DNA from: Micromonospora matsumotoense
GTDB lineage: Bacteria > Actinomycetota > Actinomycetes > Mycobacteriales > Micromonosporaceae
Length of the DNA: 64,000 nucleotides
Direction of reading: 5' to 3'
Assembly: GCF_900091525.1 (NCBI RefSeq)
Contig: NZ_FMCU01000004.1
Span: forward strand, 124,001-188,000
This document shows, piece after piece, positions 8,750 to 18,300 of this stretch. The stretch's first letter is position 1. Each line of letters begins with the position of its first letter. A program made the translations under genes and the position numbers. The notes below the pieces were generated by a model. The model was not told the origin of the DNA, ran no database searches, and saw nothing but the letters and a program-made list of their open reading frames with translations.

Positions 8750-9595
8750 TCACCAGGTACGCGGCCAGCCGAGCAGGTCGGCGAGGCGGGCGTTGTGCGG
8801 GGCGAACTCGGCGGCCAACGCGGCCCGTAGTGCGGGGGTGAGCTGGGACGGGCCGGTGTCCGCCCGACGGGTGTGCCGGGCGAACTCCGCCGGGGTGAAC
8901 GGGGCCAGCCCGAGGAAGCGCAGCACGCCCGCGTAGGTGGCCGCCGGGTCGGCGTACAGGTCCTCGCTGCGGATCACGTGCAGCCGTTCCGGGGGCAGGT
9001 GGGCGTACCAGCGGTCGAGTTGCTCGGCGTAGCGGCCCCGGGCGGCGTAGGAGAAGTTACGCAGCGCGTGGTGGGCCGCCGGGGTGTCCGGCCCGTCGGC
9101 CAGCGCCCCGGCCAGCCGGCCCGGTTCGGCGGCGAGCGCCTCGGCGAAGCCCAACGGCTCGACCCCGTACGCGCGGGTGTGCAGGTAGTGCGAGTAGGCC
9201 CGCTCGACCGGGTCGCGCAGCAGCGCCACGAACCGGGCCTGCGGCAGCGTCGCCGCCACCCGGGCCGGAACGCCGGGGTGGAACAGGTAGTAGGGGCTGG
9301 CCTCGAAGCTGCGTCGACCGGCGACGGCCGGTGGGAAGTGCGCCCGGTACCAGCGGGTCCCCCGCCCGAAGTGCAGACTGAAGAACTGGAGTTCCTTGCC
9401 GGTGGCGGCCCGCACGTCGGGGTGCGCGGCGAGGTAGTGGTGCAGTGAGGTGGTGCCGCAGCGCTGCCCACCGATGATCAGGAAGTCGGGCAGCGCGCCG
9501 ACCGGGCCGGGCCACACCGCCCGCCCCCAGGCGCGGGTGCCGCGTACCACCCGACGGAGCCGGTCCACGGCGGCCCGGCGCGGCCCCGCGCTCAC
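8750..9595 (-). CDS. Sulfotransferase family protein (E)
   Basis: A 281-aa sulfotransferase most like the heparan/NodH-type Sulfotransfer domain. The 5'-phosphosulfate loop is IIGGQRCGTTSLHHYL near residue 40, followed by KELQFFSLHFGRG, and the 3'-phosphate motif is LLRDPVERAYSHY. The start is the GTG at 9595, whose GTGA overlaps the stop of the flippase gene. It is the last gene of the five-gene operon GT4, Wzy, Wzz, Wzx and sulfotransferase. That is the strongest link between sulfation and polysaccharide export in the window. It converges with the lipoprotein gene ending at 8696; the 53 bp between them contain a weak GCCGCCC/GGGCGGC stem. Confidence 0.92.
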   Translation of the reverse strand: MSAGPRRAAVDRLRRVVRGTRAWGRAVWPGPVGALPDFLIIGGQRCGTTSLHHYLAAHPDVRAATGKELQFFSLHFGRGTRWYRAHFPPAVAGRRSFEASPYYLFHPGVPARVAATLPQARFVALLRDPVERAYSHYLHTRAYGVEPLGFAEALAAEPGRLAGALADGPDTPAAHHALRNFSYAARGRYAEQLDRWYAHLPPERLHVIRSEDLYADPAATYAGVLRFLGLAPFTPAEFARHTRRADTGPSQLTPALRAALAAEFAPHNARLADLLGWPRTW

Positions 9596-11193
9596 CGCGA
9601 CACCGCCCGGTCGCGCGGGTCGACACCCGGGGGGTCGACCCGCACGGTGTCGGACGGGTCGCCGCGACGACGGCGGCGGGCCAGGGTGCGCAGCACCATC
9701 AGATCCTCCCGGCTGAGCCCCAGCGCCAGCACGGTCCCCAGGTAGACCGCCACGATCGCGGTCAGCCCGGCCGCCGGCCGCCACGGCCAGCCCGGCACCA
9801 GCCAACGCACCAGCAGCCCGGCGGCCAGCGCGGCCACCCCGGCGGCCAGCCCCTTGGCCATCCCGACGGTGAACGGCAACGCGCCGGTCAGGTGGCGGAC
9901 CTGCACCACCCGGGCGATGTTGACCACGATCAGCGAGGCGCTCCACGCCGCCGCCGCGCCGACGATCCCGTACGCGGGGATCAGCCACAGGTTGAGCAGC
10001 ACGTTGAGCACCAGGGCGACCAGGTTGTCGGCCATGTTGAGCGCCACCCGGCCGGACATGTTCAGCACCGTGCCGCACGGGCCGGTCGCCGCGTTGACGA
10101 GCTGGCCGAGGGCCAGGATCACGGTCACCGCCGCGCCGGTGGCTACCTCGCCGCCGAAGACACGCAGCAGGTCGCCGGGGAGGACCAGCAGCGCCACGAA
10201 CGCCGGCAGCGACAACCGGACCACCCAGCCGGTGGCCACCGCGTAGACCCGGCGGACGTCGTCGAGATCCCCCCGGTGGTAGAGGTGTGCCAGGTACGGA
10301 CCGAACGCCGCGTTGACCGGCGCGAGCACGAAGATGGCCACGGTGACCAGCCGGGTGGCGACGTTGTAGACGCCGATCTCCGGGTTGGCGAAGAAACCGA
10401 GCAGCAGGGTGTCCACCCAGATCAGCCCGGTCGACGACAGCGACGACACCCAACTGACAGTGGAGAAACGGAACAGCTCCCCCGGCCGGTGCACCGGCCG
10501 GGCCGGCGGCACCCGGCGCACCAGCCGGGCCAGCGCCAGCAGGGCGAGCAGGGCCGCCGACCAGCCGGCCGCCACCAGCGCCCAGAACGCCCCGGTCAGC
10601 CCGGCCCCGGTGACCAGGGCGAACAGGGTGAGCAGCAGCCGGGTGCCCGGCTCGTAGAGCTGGCCGATGAAGGTGAACGGCCGCTGGGTACGCCAACCCC
10701 GGGTCGCCGCCAGGGCCGCCTCGCAGATCGTCGAGGCGGGCAGGGTCAACGCGACCAGCCGCAGGCCGGTGACCAGCCCCGGATCGTGCAGCCGGTCGGC
10801 GAGCCAGGGTGCGCCCCAGGCCAGCGCCCCGGCCAGGACGACCGACGAGCCGGCCGAGACGGCCAGCCCCAGCCGGACGGTGCCGCGCAGCGCCGGGGCG
10901 TCGTCGTCGGCCAGGTGCACCGCCACGAACCGGGTCAGCCCGGCCCGGAACCCGGACAGCGACAGCAGCCCGGCCAGCGACAGCACCGCGTAGCACTGGG
11001 CGTACCGGCCGACCTCCCGGATGCCCAGCACCCGGGCCAGCAGCAGCATGATCAGGAAGACCGCCGCCTGGCTGAGCAGGGCGCCGAGCAGGTTGAGCCC
11101 ACCGCCCCGGGCCATCCCCCGGACGTGCTGGTCGCCCCGCGCCGCTTCCCGGACGGGCTGGTCGCCCCGTGTGGACACTGCGGGCACCCTCAC
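9592..11193 (-). CDS. Polysaccharide flippase, Wzx/MOP family
   Basis: A 533-aa integral membrane protein with about 12-14 predicted hydrophobic helices, beginning after a hydrophilic N-terminus of about 30 residues (LNLLGALLSQAAVFLIMLLL, then AQCYAVLSLAGLLSLSGF). This is the layout of lipid-linked oligosaccharide flippases, which move undecaprenyl-linked repeat units to the outer face of the membrane. The GTG at 11193 follows directly after the TAG of the Wzz gene; a start at the internal MARGGGLN, about 26 codons in, is an alternative. Its neighbours Wzz, Wzy and GT4 on one side and a sulfotransferase on the other support a role in exopolysaccharide export. Confidence 0.9.
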   Translation of the reverse strand: MRVPAVSTRGDQPVREAARGDQHVRGMARGGGLNLLGALLSQAAVFLIMLLLARVLGIREVGRYAQCYAVLSLAGLLSLSGFRAGLTRFVAVHLADDDAPALRGTVRLGLAVSAGSSVVLAGALAWGAPWLADRLHDPGLVTGLRLVALTLPASTICEAALAATRGWRTQRPFTFIGQLYEPGTRLLLTLFALVTGAGLTGAFWALVAAGWSAALLALLALARLVRRVPPARPVHRPGELFRFSTVSWVSSLSSTGLIWVDTLLLGFFANPEIGVYNVATRLVTVAIFVLAPVNAAFGPYLAHLYHRGDLDDVRRVYAVATGWVVRLSLPAFVALLVLPGDLLRVFGGEVATGAAVTVILALGQLVNAATGPCGTVLNMSGRVALNMADNLVALVLNVLLNLWLIPAYGIVGAAAAWSASLIVVNIARVVQVRHLTGALPFTVGMAKGLAAGVAALAAGLLVRWLVPGWPWRPAAGLTAIVAVYLGTVLALGLSREDLMVLRTLARRRRRGDPSDTVRVDPPGVDPRDRAVSR

Positions 11194-12285
11194 CTACCGA
11201 CGCCGGGAGTGCTGCTCGGGCACGGTCGCCGTCACCGCCGGCAACACCACCGTGTCGTCACTGCTGCGCCGCCCACCGGTCGGGGCCGGGGTCGCCCGGC
11301 CGACCGCCGCCGGCTGTCCGGCCCGGCGGCTGCGCGCCAGCCACTCCAGCACCGCCACCAGCAGCACGGCCAGCAGCAGGCCGGCACCGGACACCGGGAG
11401 CACCAGCGCGACCAGCGCCTGCATCCGGGACACCGGCTGCACCTCGCCGACGCTGGTGACCTTGTCCGGGTCGGCCGCCTGGGACTGGGCGCGGGCCTGT
11501 TGCAGGCCCTGCCGGGCCGAGGCCAGCGCGCTGGTGGCGCTGTCGCGCTGCGCGATCAGCGCCTGGTAGTCGGGCAGCTTCGGGCCGAGGCCGTCGAGGC
11601 GTTTCTGCCCGGCGCTGATCGACTCGGCGGCGGCGTCGGCGCCCCGGCTGTTGCCGACCGCCTGCATCTGCAACTGCTGCTGCCGCAGGCTGGCGATCTC
11701 CTGGAGGGTCGACTGGTAGAGCTTGTCCGGCTGGCTGACCTTGTTGGTCTTCTCCCAGTCGTTGATCGCCCGGGTGGCGGTGGTCAGCTCGTCGGTGGCC
11801 GCCTTCACCTCGTCGGTGGCGATGTTGACCTGGCTGGTGAACAGGAACGCCAGCGCGCGCCGGCCGGTGGCGGTGAGCACCGGGGCGACCGTGGACCGGT
11901 CGTCGGCGGTGTAGGTCACGGTGAGCTGACTGCTCGCGCCGACCTGCTTGACCGCGAGCCCGTCGCGCAGCGTGTCGGCGGGGACCCCGGTGTCGGCGGC
12001 CACCTGGTCGACCACCTGCGGGGAGGTCACCGCCGCGGCGAAGGCCGCCGCGAACTGGTTGGCGGCCTGGGTGCCGGTGTACTGCTGGGACGCGCTGCCA
12101 CCGACCAGGGCGGGCGCGGCGACGTAGGAGGTGGCGGCGTACTGCTGCGGGCCGAGCAGGACGATCAGCGCGGCTGCCACCCCGGCCACCAGCGGAATGC
12201 CCACCAGCAGCCAGAGTCGACGCCGCGCGACCCGCAGATAGTCGACGATCTCCACCCTGGTGCTCCCCACTGCTTGACGGTTCAT
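11194..12285 (-). CDS. Chain-length determinant (Wzz-type) protein
   Basis: A 363-aa inner-membrane co-polymerase. A transmembrane helix lies near residues 23-45 (LWLLVGIPLVAGVAAALIVL). A long helical, Gln/Ala-rich extracytoplasmic region follows (SLRQQQLQMQAVG and following), and a second helix lies near residues 285-310. The C-terminal tail is cytoplasmic and proline-rich, with no Walker motif, so the tyrosine-kinase part (Wzc/CpsD) is absent. ATGA at 12285-12282 overlaps the stop of the Wzy-like gene. It would set the length of the polymer made by that ligase/polymerase. A kinase or phosphatase partner is not in the window. Confidence 0.88.
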   Translation of the reverse strand: MNRQAVGSTRVEIVDYLRVARRRLWLLVGIPLVAGVAAALIVLLGPQQYAATSYVAAPALVGGSASQQYTGTQAANQFAAAFAAAVTSPQVVDQVAADTGVPADTLRDGLAVKQVGASSQLTVTYTADDRSTVAPVLTATGRRALAFLFTSQVNIATDEVKAATDELTTATRAINDWEKTNKVSQPDKLYQSTLQEIASLRQQQLQMQAVGNSRGADAAAESISAGQKRLDGLGPKLPDYQALIAQRDSATSALASARQGLQQARAQSQAADPDKVTSVGEVQPVSRMQALVALVLPVSGAGLLLAVLLVAVLEWLARSRRAGQPAAVGRATPAPTGGRRSSDDTVVLPAVTATVPEQHSRRR

Positions 12286-13781
12286 CGGTTGGGCCGGCCG
12301 GTCGTCACCGGTCGGAGCGACGCCGGCCGGGACAGGTCGTCCGGTAGCCCGCGGGCGACCGCGCCGGCTGCCGCGGCGAACGCCGCGAAATACCACAGGG
12401 TCACCACGTTCGAGATCACGTTGGAGGCCGCGCTGACCGCGACGAAGGCGACCGCGCAGCCCAGGAACCCGATCGCGATGCCCCGGCCGAGGGTGCCCGG
12501 TGGGGCCCGGCGCAGCGCGTTCAGCCCGGTGTGCAGGCACAGCGCCATCATCGCCAGGTACGCCAGCAGCCCGGCCAGCCCGGTCTCCACGTACGCGCGC
12601 AGGAAGTCGTTGTGCGGCTTCTTCGCCTCGTCGGCCTCGAACTTGGTCATGTTGGGGCCGATCCCGGTGACCGGGTTGCGGTTGGCCAGCGACACGATCT
12701 CCGCCCAGTAGCCGACCCGCCAGGCGAGGGTGTTGCCGGTCGGGCCGCCGCCCACGGCGCTGCTGTCGGCGAGTTGCCCGAAGCGGTGCGCGACGCTCGG
12801 CAGCAGGGCCACCCCGGCCACCGCGACCAGGCAGAGCGCCACCAGCATCCGCCGGCTGCGGTGCAGCACCGCCACCACCAGCAGGCCCAGCCCCGCCCCG
12901 AGGATGGCGCTGCGGGTGTTGGTGAGCAGCAGGAACAGCAGCGACGCGGCGAGCAGCGCGCCGAGGCCGAGCCGCAGTCGGCGGCTCAGGTAGCGGTGGA
13001 TGCCGAACCCGAAGATCACCATGAACATCAGGTAGCGGCCGAACGTGGTGGACTGGCTGAACGGTCCGCTGATCCGGGTGAAGTCCCCCTTGACCTCGGC
13101 CGGTGGGTGGCCGAGCAGGGACAGCACGACGGTGTAGCCGACCGCCAGCGCCAGCGAGACGTACGCGGCGAGCAGCACCCGGCGGACCGCCGGCAGGTCC
13201 GGCATCAACTGTTCCAGGACCACGAACATCACCACCACGGTGCCGATCCGCAGCGCCTCCAGGGCGCTGGGCACCGGCTGGGCGGCACCGGCCGCGCTGA
13301 CCAGCGAGGTGGCCCCGACCAGCAGCATCGCCACGCCGAGCGGGGAGCCGCGCAGCCGGCCCCGCTGCCGCAGTTGGGCGGCGAGCCAGAGTCCGGCGGC
13401 GAGCAGGAACAGCACCGCCAGGATGGTCGAGGGGTCCATCGTGCGGGTCGCCCCGGCACCGTCGGCCCGGCCGGCCGTCGGGCCGCTGAGCTTGAACAGG
13501 TCGACGCAGGACCGGACCGCCAGCATCAGCAGCACGTACGCCGAGAAGCGGGTCAACGCGAGCACCCCGACGGCCAGCCCGGCGAGGATCACCAGGGGCA
13601 GCACCGCGCCGATCCGGCCGCCACCGGTCGCGACCAGCCCGGCACCGACCGCGACCACGGCGCAGAGCAGCGCCGCGCCGCCGGTCAGCAGGCGCGCGGT
13701 CGGGTCACCGACGGACCACCGTCGGCGTCTCTCTGCGGGCAGCGCGAGGTCGACCTCCGTGCCGTGTCGCTGTCCGTCCAC
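12282..13781 (-). CDS. O-antigen ligase / Wzy-like polymerase
   Basis: A 499-aa polytopic membrane protein with about 11-12 hydrophobic segments. The large periplasmic loop contains HNDFLRAYVETGLAGLLAYL, the signature of the Wzy_C/O-antigen ligase domain, in which the His in HND is functionally important in known members. It would polymerise or ligate lipid-linked oligosaccharides on the outer face. The start is the GTG at 13781. It ends inside the start codon of the Wzz gene and lies 65 bp after the GT4 gene of the same operon. Ligase and polymerase activity cannot be separated from sequence. Confidence 0.88.
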   Translation of the reverse strand: MDGQRHGTEVDLALPAERRRRWSVGDPTARLLTGGAALLCAVVAVGAGLVATGGGRIGAVLPLVILAGLAVGVLALTRFSAYVLLMLAVRSCVDLFKLSGPTAGRADGAGATRTMDPSTILAVLFLLAAGLWLAAQLRQRGRLRGSPLGVAMLLVGATSLVSAAGAAQPVPSALEALRIGTVVVMFVVLEQLMPDLPAVRRVLLAAYVSLALAVGYTVVLSLLGHPPAEVKGDFTRISGPFSQSTTFGRYLMFMVIFGFGIHRYLSRRLRLGLGALLAASLLFLLLTNTRSAILGAGLGLLVVAVLHRSRRMLVALCLVAVAGVALLPSVAHRFGQLADSSAVGGGPTGNTLAWRVGYWAEIVSLANRNPVTGIGPNMTKFEADEAKKPHNDFLRAYVETGLAGLLAYLAMMALCLHTGLNALRRAPPGTLGRGIAIGFLGCAVAFVAVSAASNVISNVVTLWYFAAFAAAAGAVARGLPDDLSRPASLRPVTTGRPNR

Positions 13782-13846
13782 CGCTCGCCGACCACTCGTT
13801 TCCGCAGATTGTGTTGCCGGTCGCCGCCGACGGCCGGGAGAACGGC

Positions 13847-15136
13847 CTAATCTAACGGTCGCCGTCGGGCCGGGACATGGGCCGTTACGTCGACCGTTGG
13901 CGACTTAACGTCCCGAACCGGGCGGGGCACCCGCAGGGCCAGCGAGAAGTAGAGCCGTTCCAACTCGCGGGCTGCCGCGTCCCAGCTGTACTCGGCGAGT
14001 ACCCGGTCGCGCAACAGCGCGGCGCCGGCCCGTTCGGCCGGTCTGTCGGCGGTCACCGTGGTCAGCGCCCGCAGCAGGTCGTCGACGTCGCCGTCGCGGA
14101 ACAGCCGTTGCCCCGGACCGTCGTGGTCCAGCACCTCCCGGTGGGGTTCGATGTCGCTGGCCACCACCGGCAGCCCGTACGAGGCGGCCTCCAGCAGGGT
14201 CAGCGGCAGCCCCTCCAGGCGGGACGGCTGCACGAACGCCGCCGCGTGCGAGTACAACTCGGCCAGCACGTCGCCGTAGACGAAGTCGGTGAACACGATG
14301 CGCGGGTCGTCGCCGGCGGCCTGACGCAGCCGGGCGACGTACTCGTCGGTGAAGGCCGAGCCGCCGACGATGGCCAGCCGCAGGTCGGTCGGCAGCCGTC
14401 GGAACGCCCGGACGAGCAGGTCGGCGGCCTTCTCCGGGACGAGCCGGCCGACCAGCAGCAGGTAGCCACCGGGGCGCAGGCCGAACCGGGACAGCTCCCG
14501 GGGCGGCCGGTGGGTGGGGGCGGCCACCCCGTTGGGGATGTAGCGGGCCGGTCGGCCGAACCGGCTGGTGTAGTGCGCCGCCAGGCCCTGCGACACGGTC
14601 ACCCGGGCGTCCGGCAGGTGCCCGCTGAGCCGGTACGCGGTGCCGAGCACGGCCCGCGCCGCCCGGCCCCACTTGTCGCGCTGGTTGTCCAGCCCGTGCA
14701 CGGTGAGCACCACCCGGGCCCGGGAGGCGTAGCGGACCAGCGGCGCGGTCAGCACCGGGCCGAGACCGTGGTAGTGCACGATGTCGGGGCGCTCGGTCAG
14801 CGCGGCCAGCGTCGAGGTGGCCGAGTGCACGATGGCGTCGAGGTGCTTGCTGGGCACGGTGCGCGTCCGCCGGAGCCGGATGCCCCGGTGCCGGGTGGCC
14901 TCCACCGCGCCGTAGCTGTCCCGGCAGTAGACGGTGACCTCGTGGCCGAGCCCGGCCAGCCGGCTGGCCATCTCCTCCACGTGCCGTTCGATCCCCCCGT
15001 GGGTGGCCGGCACGCCCTTCTGACCGATCATCGCCACCCGCAGCGGGCGCCAACCCGGCGGGCAGGTCACTGTCGGCCCCGAACGGTCGGGGCGGAGCTG
15101 CTCGCCCCGATCGGCGGCATCGTCACGGAACGGCAC
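13847..15136 (-). CDS. Glycosyltransferase family 4 with DUF1972-type N-terminus
   Basis: A 429-aa GT4 enzyme. After about 30 hydrophilic residues the fold begins RVAMIGQKGVPATHGGIERH, the characteristic start of the DUF1972/rhamnosyltransferase-like group. The donor domain shows LLLVGRLVPEKAADLLVRAF and the E-x7-E motif in EGLPLTLLEAASYGLPVVASD. The GTG at 15136 is chosen because a purine-rich GAGGGGGG lies just before it; an open frame continues upstream to 15190. It is the first gene of the operon running to sulfotransferase E at 8750, which supports a role in building the repeat unit. The sugar donor is not predictable. Confidence 0.88.
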   Translation of the reverse strand: MPFRDDAADRGEQLRPDRSGPTVTCPPGWRPLRVAMIGQKGVPATHGGIERHVEEMASRLAGLGHEVTVYCRDSYGAVEATRHRGIRLRRTRTVPSKHLDAIVHSATSTLAALTERPDIVHYHGLGPVLTAPLVRYASRARVVLTVHGLDNQRDKWGRAARAVLGTAYRLSGHLPDARVTVSQGLAAHYTSRFGRPARYIPNGVAAPTHRPPRELSRFGLRPGGYLLLVGRLVPEKAADLLVRAFRRLPTDLRLAIVGGSAFTDEYVARLRQAAGDDPRIVFTDFVYGDVLAELYSHAAAFVQPSRLEGLPLTLLEAASYGLPVVASDIEPHREVLDHDGPGQRLFRDGDVDDLLRALTTVTADRPAERAGAALLRDRVLAEYSWDAAARELERLYFSLALRVPRPVRDVKSPTVDVTAHVPARRRPLD

Positions 15137-15326
15137 TGTCCCCCCTCGTTTCTGCTTCTCACCGGGGCGATGGCGCTGCCCCCGGCGCACGGGACGCTAG
15201 ATCATCGATGATCGGCCGACCACTGGCCGGTCAGTCAGACCTGGCCGGACACCGACGGCTCCGGCCGGGCCGGACACCGACGGTGCCGACCGGCCGACCG
15301 ACGGTGGCCGCCCGGTGCCGTTACGA

Positions 15327-15359
15327 CGCCGGGAGGACGGAGTCTCCGTCCTCCCGGCG
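15327..15359 (-). terminator. Perfect 16-bp hairpin after the ThuA-family gene
   Basis: CGCCGGGAGGACGGAG at 15327-15342 is followed after one base by its exact complement at 15344-15359, in practice a 14-bp stem with a 5-nt loop. It begins 15 nt beyond the stop of the gene ending at 15374 and is a strong intrinsic terminator candidate. Confidence 0.85.
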
Positions 15360-15373
15360 ACCGGAGGGTGACG

Positions 15374-18300
15374 TCAGGCGGTCGGGCCGCCGAACTCCAC
15401 CCAGTTGAGGTTGAACAGACTGGTCGTGGGTCCGCCGGAGGCGGGCTTGAAGACCAGGTAGAGCGCGTGGGTGCCGGCCGCCTGGCTGACCGGGAAGGTC
15501 TGGCTGGCCCAGGCGCTGGTGCCGGCGGTGGCGTTGAGCGTCGCGCTGGTCACCAGCGTCCCGGTCGGCGAGTCGAGCCGCAGCTCGACGATGCCGCGCG
15601 GGGTCCCGACGGTGGCCGTGGAGCCACCGGCGTACCGGAAGGTGATCTTGTCGATCCCGCCCAGGTTGATCGGGTCGAGCGCGATGTGGTCGCCGTTGTC
15701 GATGCCGGCCACGTGCTGGCCGCCACCGGCGTCGGTGGTGTTCGCCAGGGTGACGCCCTGCTGCACCTGGGCGAACTCGGCCTGCTGCCGGAAGGTCTGC
15801 AGAACGATCTGGTCGAGGGCGGACAGCGCCGGCTGGCCGTTGGCGCCCTTGTCGGTGTAGGTGGCGCTGATCGCGCCGTACAGGTAGCCACCGGCGTGGT
15901 CGGCACCGTCGGCCGGGGTCTCGAACGAGCCCGAGCAGCCGTTGGCGTCGCTCATGCCGTGCCCGTGCGTGTCGTGACCCAGGACGAAGGAGACCGTCAC
16001 CCGGCTGCAGTCGATCGGACCGTCCTCGGGGTCGGTCACGGTGACCGTCCACGGCACGGTGTCACCCCAGTTGAAGAAGGTGCCGGACAGCGGCGAGGTG
16101 ACCTTCACGGTGGGTGCGGTGTTGCCCACGGTGATCTCGCGGGTGAGCACCGCCGTCTTGCCGCTGGTGTCGGTCACCGTCAGCTTGGCGGTGAAGACGC
16201 CGTTGGTGGTGTAGGTGTGCGACGCGTCCCGGTCGGTCGCGTCGGTGGTGCCGTTGCCGTCGAAGTCCCAGGCGTAGGTGATGGTCTCGCCCGGGTCCGC
16301 GTCGTAGGAGCCCTCGGCGGAGAACTGCACGGTCAACGGCGCCTGCCCGGAGGTGGGGCTGGCCTTCAACTCCGCCACCGGCGCCCGGGTGCCCTTGGCG
16401 TAGCGGATCACCGACAGGGCGGCGTCCGGGTTGGCCCGGAAGAAGCCGTCGCCGTACTCCAGCAGGTAGAGGTTGCCGTCCGGGCCGAACTCCATGTCCA
16501 TCGGGTTGTCGAAGACGACGCCCGGCAGGAACTGCTCCACCCCGACCAGCTTGCCGCTGCCGTTGGTGCGCATCATGTAGATCTTGTCCCGGGTGAACTC
16601 CCCGAAGACCACCGCGTCGTGGTAGTACTCCGGGAACTTGGTCTCGGAGGCCAGCGCGGCGTCGTACTTGTAGACCGGGCCGCCCATCGGGCCGACGCCA
16701 CCGGTGCCGAGCACCGGCCACTGGAACTCACAGGTGCCGGGCGGCGTGTTCAGGTACGCCTCGGCGCAGGTGGTGGTGGCCCGGAAGGTGTAGTTGAGCT
16801 GCGGGTCCTGCACCGGCGGGAGGACCCGACGGCCGGTGTTGCGCGGCGAGTCGTTCACCGGCGCGGCGCAGTTGAACGCCCCCTTCGACTGCTTGGTCAC
16901 GAAGTCGTAGTCGATGTACGGCAGGGTCGGCGAGTAGCAGTACGGCCAGCCGTAGTTGCCGGCCTTGTTGGCGGCGATCCACCGGCCGGTGCCCTCCGGC
17001 CCCCGGGCCGCGTTCGGCACCTGCGAGTCCGGCGAGTAGTCACCGATGTAGACGAAGCCCCGGGAGTCCACGTCGAAGCGGAACGGGTTGCGCAGCCCCA
17101 TCAGGAAGATCTCCGGGCGGGTCTTGTCGTCCCGGTCCTCGGCCTCGGGGAAGAGGTTGCCGGCCGGGACGCTGTACGACCCGTCGGCCTTCACCTTGAT
17201 CCGCAGCACCTTGCCCCGCAGGTCGTTGGTGTTGCCGGCGGAACGCTGGGCGTCGTAGCCCGGGCCCTGGGTCGGCGACTCGTTGATCGGGGTGTAGCCG
17301 TCCGAGCCACCGGCGTTGGTGTCGTCACCGGTGACCAGGTAGAGCAGCCCCTTGCCGTCGAACTTGACCTCACCGGCGACGTGGCAGCAGACACCCCGGT
17401 CGGTGTCGACCTTCATGATCTTCTGCTCGCTGGCCAGGTCCAGGTGCGGCGTCGGCTCCTCGACCCACTTGAACCGGGAGAGCTGGTTGTGCCCCTTGTA
17501 GGCGTCCCACGCGGTCGGGTCGGTGCTGGTCACCGGCGCGTCGGTGATCGGGGTGTCCAGCTTCGGGGCGTAGTAGACGTAGACCCACTTGTCGGTGGCG
17601 AAGTCCGGGCCGACGGTGATCGACTGGAGGCCGTCCTCGTCGTGCTGGTAGACGGGGAGGGTGGTGACGACCGGGCTGGCACCGGTCTTCGGGTCGTACA
17701 GCCGGATCTCGCCGGCCCGGGTGTTGTGCAGCACCCGGCCGTCGGGCAGCACCGACAGGGTCATCGGCTCGCCCGGCTCGTCGTTGAGGATGACCTTCTC
17801 GTAGTTGGCCTTGACCGTCGCCCCGCAGTCGCCCTGGACCATGCCGGCCGACCACTGGATCGCGCCGAGCAGGTGCTTGCGGAAGGTGCCGTTGGCGTAC
17901 GTGTCGGCGGAGTCGCCGAGTCCGGTGTAGAACGACCGGCCGCCCTGGAAGTCCTTGCACCAGGAGATCGGGTGGTCGTAGCCCATGGTGCCGCCGGTGA
18001 AGGTCTTCTCGTCCACCGTGGCCAGCACGTGCGCGGTGCCCCGCACGTTGGTGGTGAAGTTGTACCACTGGTCGTTCAGGCTGAACTGCCGGGCGAGCGG
18101 CTTGCTCGCCGGGTGGACCCGGTCGGCCACGTCGATGGTCGCCGACCCGCTCGACGCCGTGCCGGCCGCGGTGGTGCCGACGATGTCGCGGTAGAACGTC
18201 CACGATGGCTCGGCCTCGACCGCGGCGTGCACGCCGAGGTAGCCACCACCGTTGCGGATGTAGCGCTCGAAGGCCGCCTCCTGGCCGCCGTTGAGCACGT

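Noticed and set aside
9892..12711. Plus-strand open frame of 939 codons
   Set aside because: Antisense to Wzx/Wzz/Wzy, whose membrane topology and motifs are clear; the product is Gln/Arg/His-rich noise.
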